NCBI GenBank assembly: GCA_964429855.1
Contig: CAYSDM010000046.1
Coordinates: 1-43,880 of the forward strand
Length of the DNA stretch: 43,880 nucleotides
Reading direction: 5' to 3'
From: CALLMM01 sp964429855
GTDB lineage: Bacteria > Armatimonadota > Chthonomonadetes > Chthonomonadales > CAJBBX01
Part shown: piece after piece, positions 42,657 to 43,880 of the stretch
How positions within the stretch are numbered: the first letter of the stretch is position 1
Layout: every line of letters starts with the position of its first letter
Program-made: the position numbers and the translations under genes
The notes under the pieces: generated by a model
Database searches by the model: none
What the model saw: only the letters and a program-made list of their open reading frames with translations
Told to the model about the DNA's origin: nothing

Positions 42657-43508
42657 TCAAACGGCAGGCGCGCGTTTCTCCGTCCAGAACGCTCGATAGG
42701 TCTCGACAAAGGTCTCAAAGAAGGCGCGAACGCGCGGCGTCAGCCCCGCCAGATGTCCCGGCTCCAGAAACCAGGGCTGATCGGAGAAGTAGTCACAGCG
42801 CGGCTGGGATCTTTTCGTGTAGGTCAGCATCAGGGTGCGGCGCAGCTTGTCCGCGTGATAGCGTCCACGATGCAGCCCGAAAGGATTGAACGCCACTGCG
42901 TCCCCGGGCTGCAGAGAGATCCTCACGGCTCCCGGCATCGCGTTGGATCGGCAGTGCGCCCGATTCTCCGACCGGCGAATCCGGTACTCTTCCGGTGTAT
43001 CCCAGCGCAGGTGCGATCCCGGCACAAACTCGATATCTTCGCTCGGAACCAGCGCAACCTGCAGTTGAATCGCTTCGCCTTCCGGCGCTCCCCTCTCCAG
43101 AAACGCCCGCTCCTCCGTCTCCTCCGGGATCAAAAACTGCGTGTCCCGATGCCAGTCGCCATCCATGCTGTTTTGCATGGGATTCATAAACAGGCTGGTA
43201 CAGCGAAACAGCGGCTCTTCGCCCAGAATCGCCCGGCTGACCGCCAGAACCTTCTCATCCGCCGCCGCCTCCATCACCTCCCGAAACGCCTGCGGGTCGT
43301 GCGTGAAGTAGCCGGGATGGTTGAGATGGCGCATCACGGTCGCGTCCGGACCACCCCCCGGCTGTCCGGTCTCCGGGTTGGTCTCGCGCCACTGCTGCAG
43401 GATCGCCTCACAGATTGCGCACAGCCGTTCGGCGCGCTCCGAATCGAACAGCCCCCGCGTGATCAGATAGCCCTCCGTTGTCCACTGCGTAGAGAGTTCG
43501 CCGGTCAT
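42657..43508 (-). CDS. Phytanoyl-CoA dioxygenase (PhyH)-family oxygenase, copy 2
   Basis: 283 residues. Iron ligands His120 and Asp122 (DWHRDTQF) and His213 (GLHRGRYHAD), with Arg224 (LRRTLMLTY) for 2-oxoglutarate. It is not a close copy of the plus-strand PhyH protein; length and loops differ. AGGAGAT lies 5-6 bases upstream of ATG 43508, inside the end of the upstream gene region (9-base gap), so both are in one minus-strand operon. Substrate unknown. Confidence 0.9.
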   Translation of the reverse strand: MTGELSTQWTTEGYLITRGLFDSERAERLCAICEAILQQWRETNPETGQPGGGPDATVMRHLNHPGYFTHDPQAFREVMEAAADEKVLAVSRAILGEEPLFRCTSLFMNPMQNSMDGDWHRDTQFLIPEETEERAFLERGAPEGEAIQLQVALVPSEDIEFVPGSHLRWDTPEEYRIRRSENRAHCRSNAMPGAVRISLQPGDAVAFNPFGLHRGRYHADKLRRTLMLTYTKRSQPRCDYFSDQPWFLEPGHLAGLTPRVRAFFETFVETYRAFWTEKRAPAV

Positions 43509-43517
43509 CGGTATCTC

Positions 43518-43880
43518 CTATCTCTCGGGAAAGATCAGCACGAGCATCGAGTAGGGACTCATGGTGTAACGGAACGGCTGCTGTCCCACTACGCTGGTCG
43601 GCTCCGGCAGCATCCGGGTCGCCGGACTGGGATGAGCCGCCCCGTTATAGACCACATCTTCATCCCCGATTCGATTGTTGGCGCCGCGCAGCGAGTAGAC
43701 GCGCACCTTTTTCCCGGCGGGATTATAACGCGCAAACTGAACCCGCGCCTCCTGCGGCTTCTCCGTCTTATTGATCAGCATCACCTGTATCTCGCCGTTG
43801 CGCCGGGTCGCATAGGCGGAGAGAACGTGCTTCGGATCGGCTCCGCTCTGCGTCTCCAGCACCTGACCATAAAGCTGCGA
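43518..43880 (-). CDS. C-terminal end of a probable glycosidase (5' partial)
   Basis: The frame is open at the window edge, so the protein starts beyond 43880; the GTG at 43862 is not a real start. The visible 120 residues form a beta-sandwich typical of the C-terminal domain of GH-A clan glycosidases such as GH51 or GH39: SAYATRRNGEIQVMLINK, VQFARYNPAGKKVRVYSLRG and FRYTMSPYSMLVLIF. No catalytic residues are in view. The PhyH gene follows by 9 bases. Confidence 0.7.
   Translation of the reverse strand, partial: SQLYGQVLETQSGADPKHVLSAYATRRNGEIQVMLINKTEKPQEARVQFARYNPAGKKVRVYSLRGANNRIGDEDVVYNGAAHPSPATRMLPEPTSVVGQQPFRYTMSPYSMLVLIFPER

Overview
The window reads as two pieces joined near position 6,095. 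Positions 1 to about 6,100 hold three things: a pair of secreted class C beta-lactamase-like serine hydrolases (the first with EF-hands), the decayed start of what was probably a third EF-hand protein, and a TetR regulator with a very repetitive right-handed beta-helix protein. EF-hand/beta-lactamase paralogue pairs are most familiar from Verrucomicrobiota and Planctomycetota. The beta-helix protein stops abruptly in the middle of a repeat, next to a short AT-rich stretch, and everything after that point has a different character. This could be a real integration or rearrangement site, or a chimeric assembly join; the sequence alone cannot decide.

From about 6,290 to the end the window looks like carbohydrate catabolism in a GC-rich Armatimonadota-like bacterium. 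This is an inference from several traits: a GntR-type HTH fused to a LacI-type sugar sensor, a stray prepilin H-X9-DG fragment, many Gfo/Idh/MocA, sugar isomerase and PhyH genes, and large secreted glycosidases. No rRNA or tRNA is present to confirm it.

Layout of the second piece. 6,293-9,429: a lipoprotein and a small secreted YbjN-like protein, each followed by a strong terminator. 9,597-14,859: two sugar ABC permeases with a large secreted glycosidase between them, closed by a terminator, then the GntR/LacI regulator. 16,182-16,910: a small membrane protein, a prepilin remnant and an inverted repeat. 16,999-25,846: two tandem CehA/McbA-like metallohydrolases, an SGNH hydrolase, a secreted protein made of two related halves, and a glycosyltransferase. 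25,847-34,176 (minus): an acyl-carrier-like protein translationally coupled to a DUF6259-like glycosidase, then a sugar isomerase, an MDR dehydrogenase and a GH13 glycosidase. 34,323-36,384: galT and a Gfo/Idh/MocA oxidoreductase. 36,443-38,739 (minus): nhaA and an aldo/keto reductase. 39,059-42,640: a GH4 glycosidase, then an SIS isomerase, a PhyH dioxygenase and gmhB. 42,657-43,880 (minus): a second PhyH protein and the end of a secreted glycosidase-like protein.

Taken together, secreted glycosidases (10,623; 25,847; 30,506) would release sugars, the permeases would import them, and GalT, GH4, Gfo/Idh/MocA, MDR, AKR and isomerase enzymes would process them. The best candidates for something undescribed are the CehA-pair/SGNH/duplicated-domain operon, the acyl-carrier-like protein lacking its attachment serine and coupled to a glycosidase, and the nested inverted repeats that cover the ribosome-binding region of nhaA.
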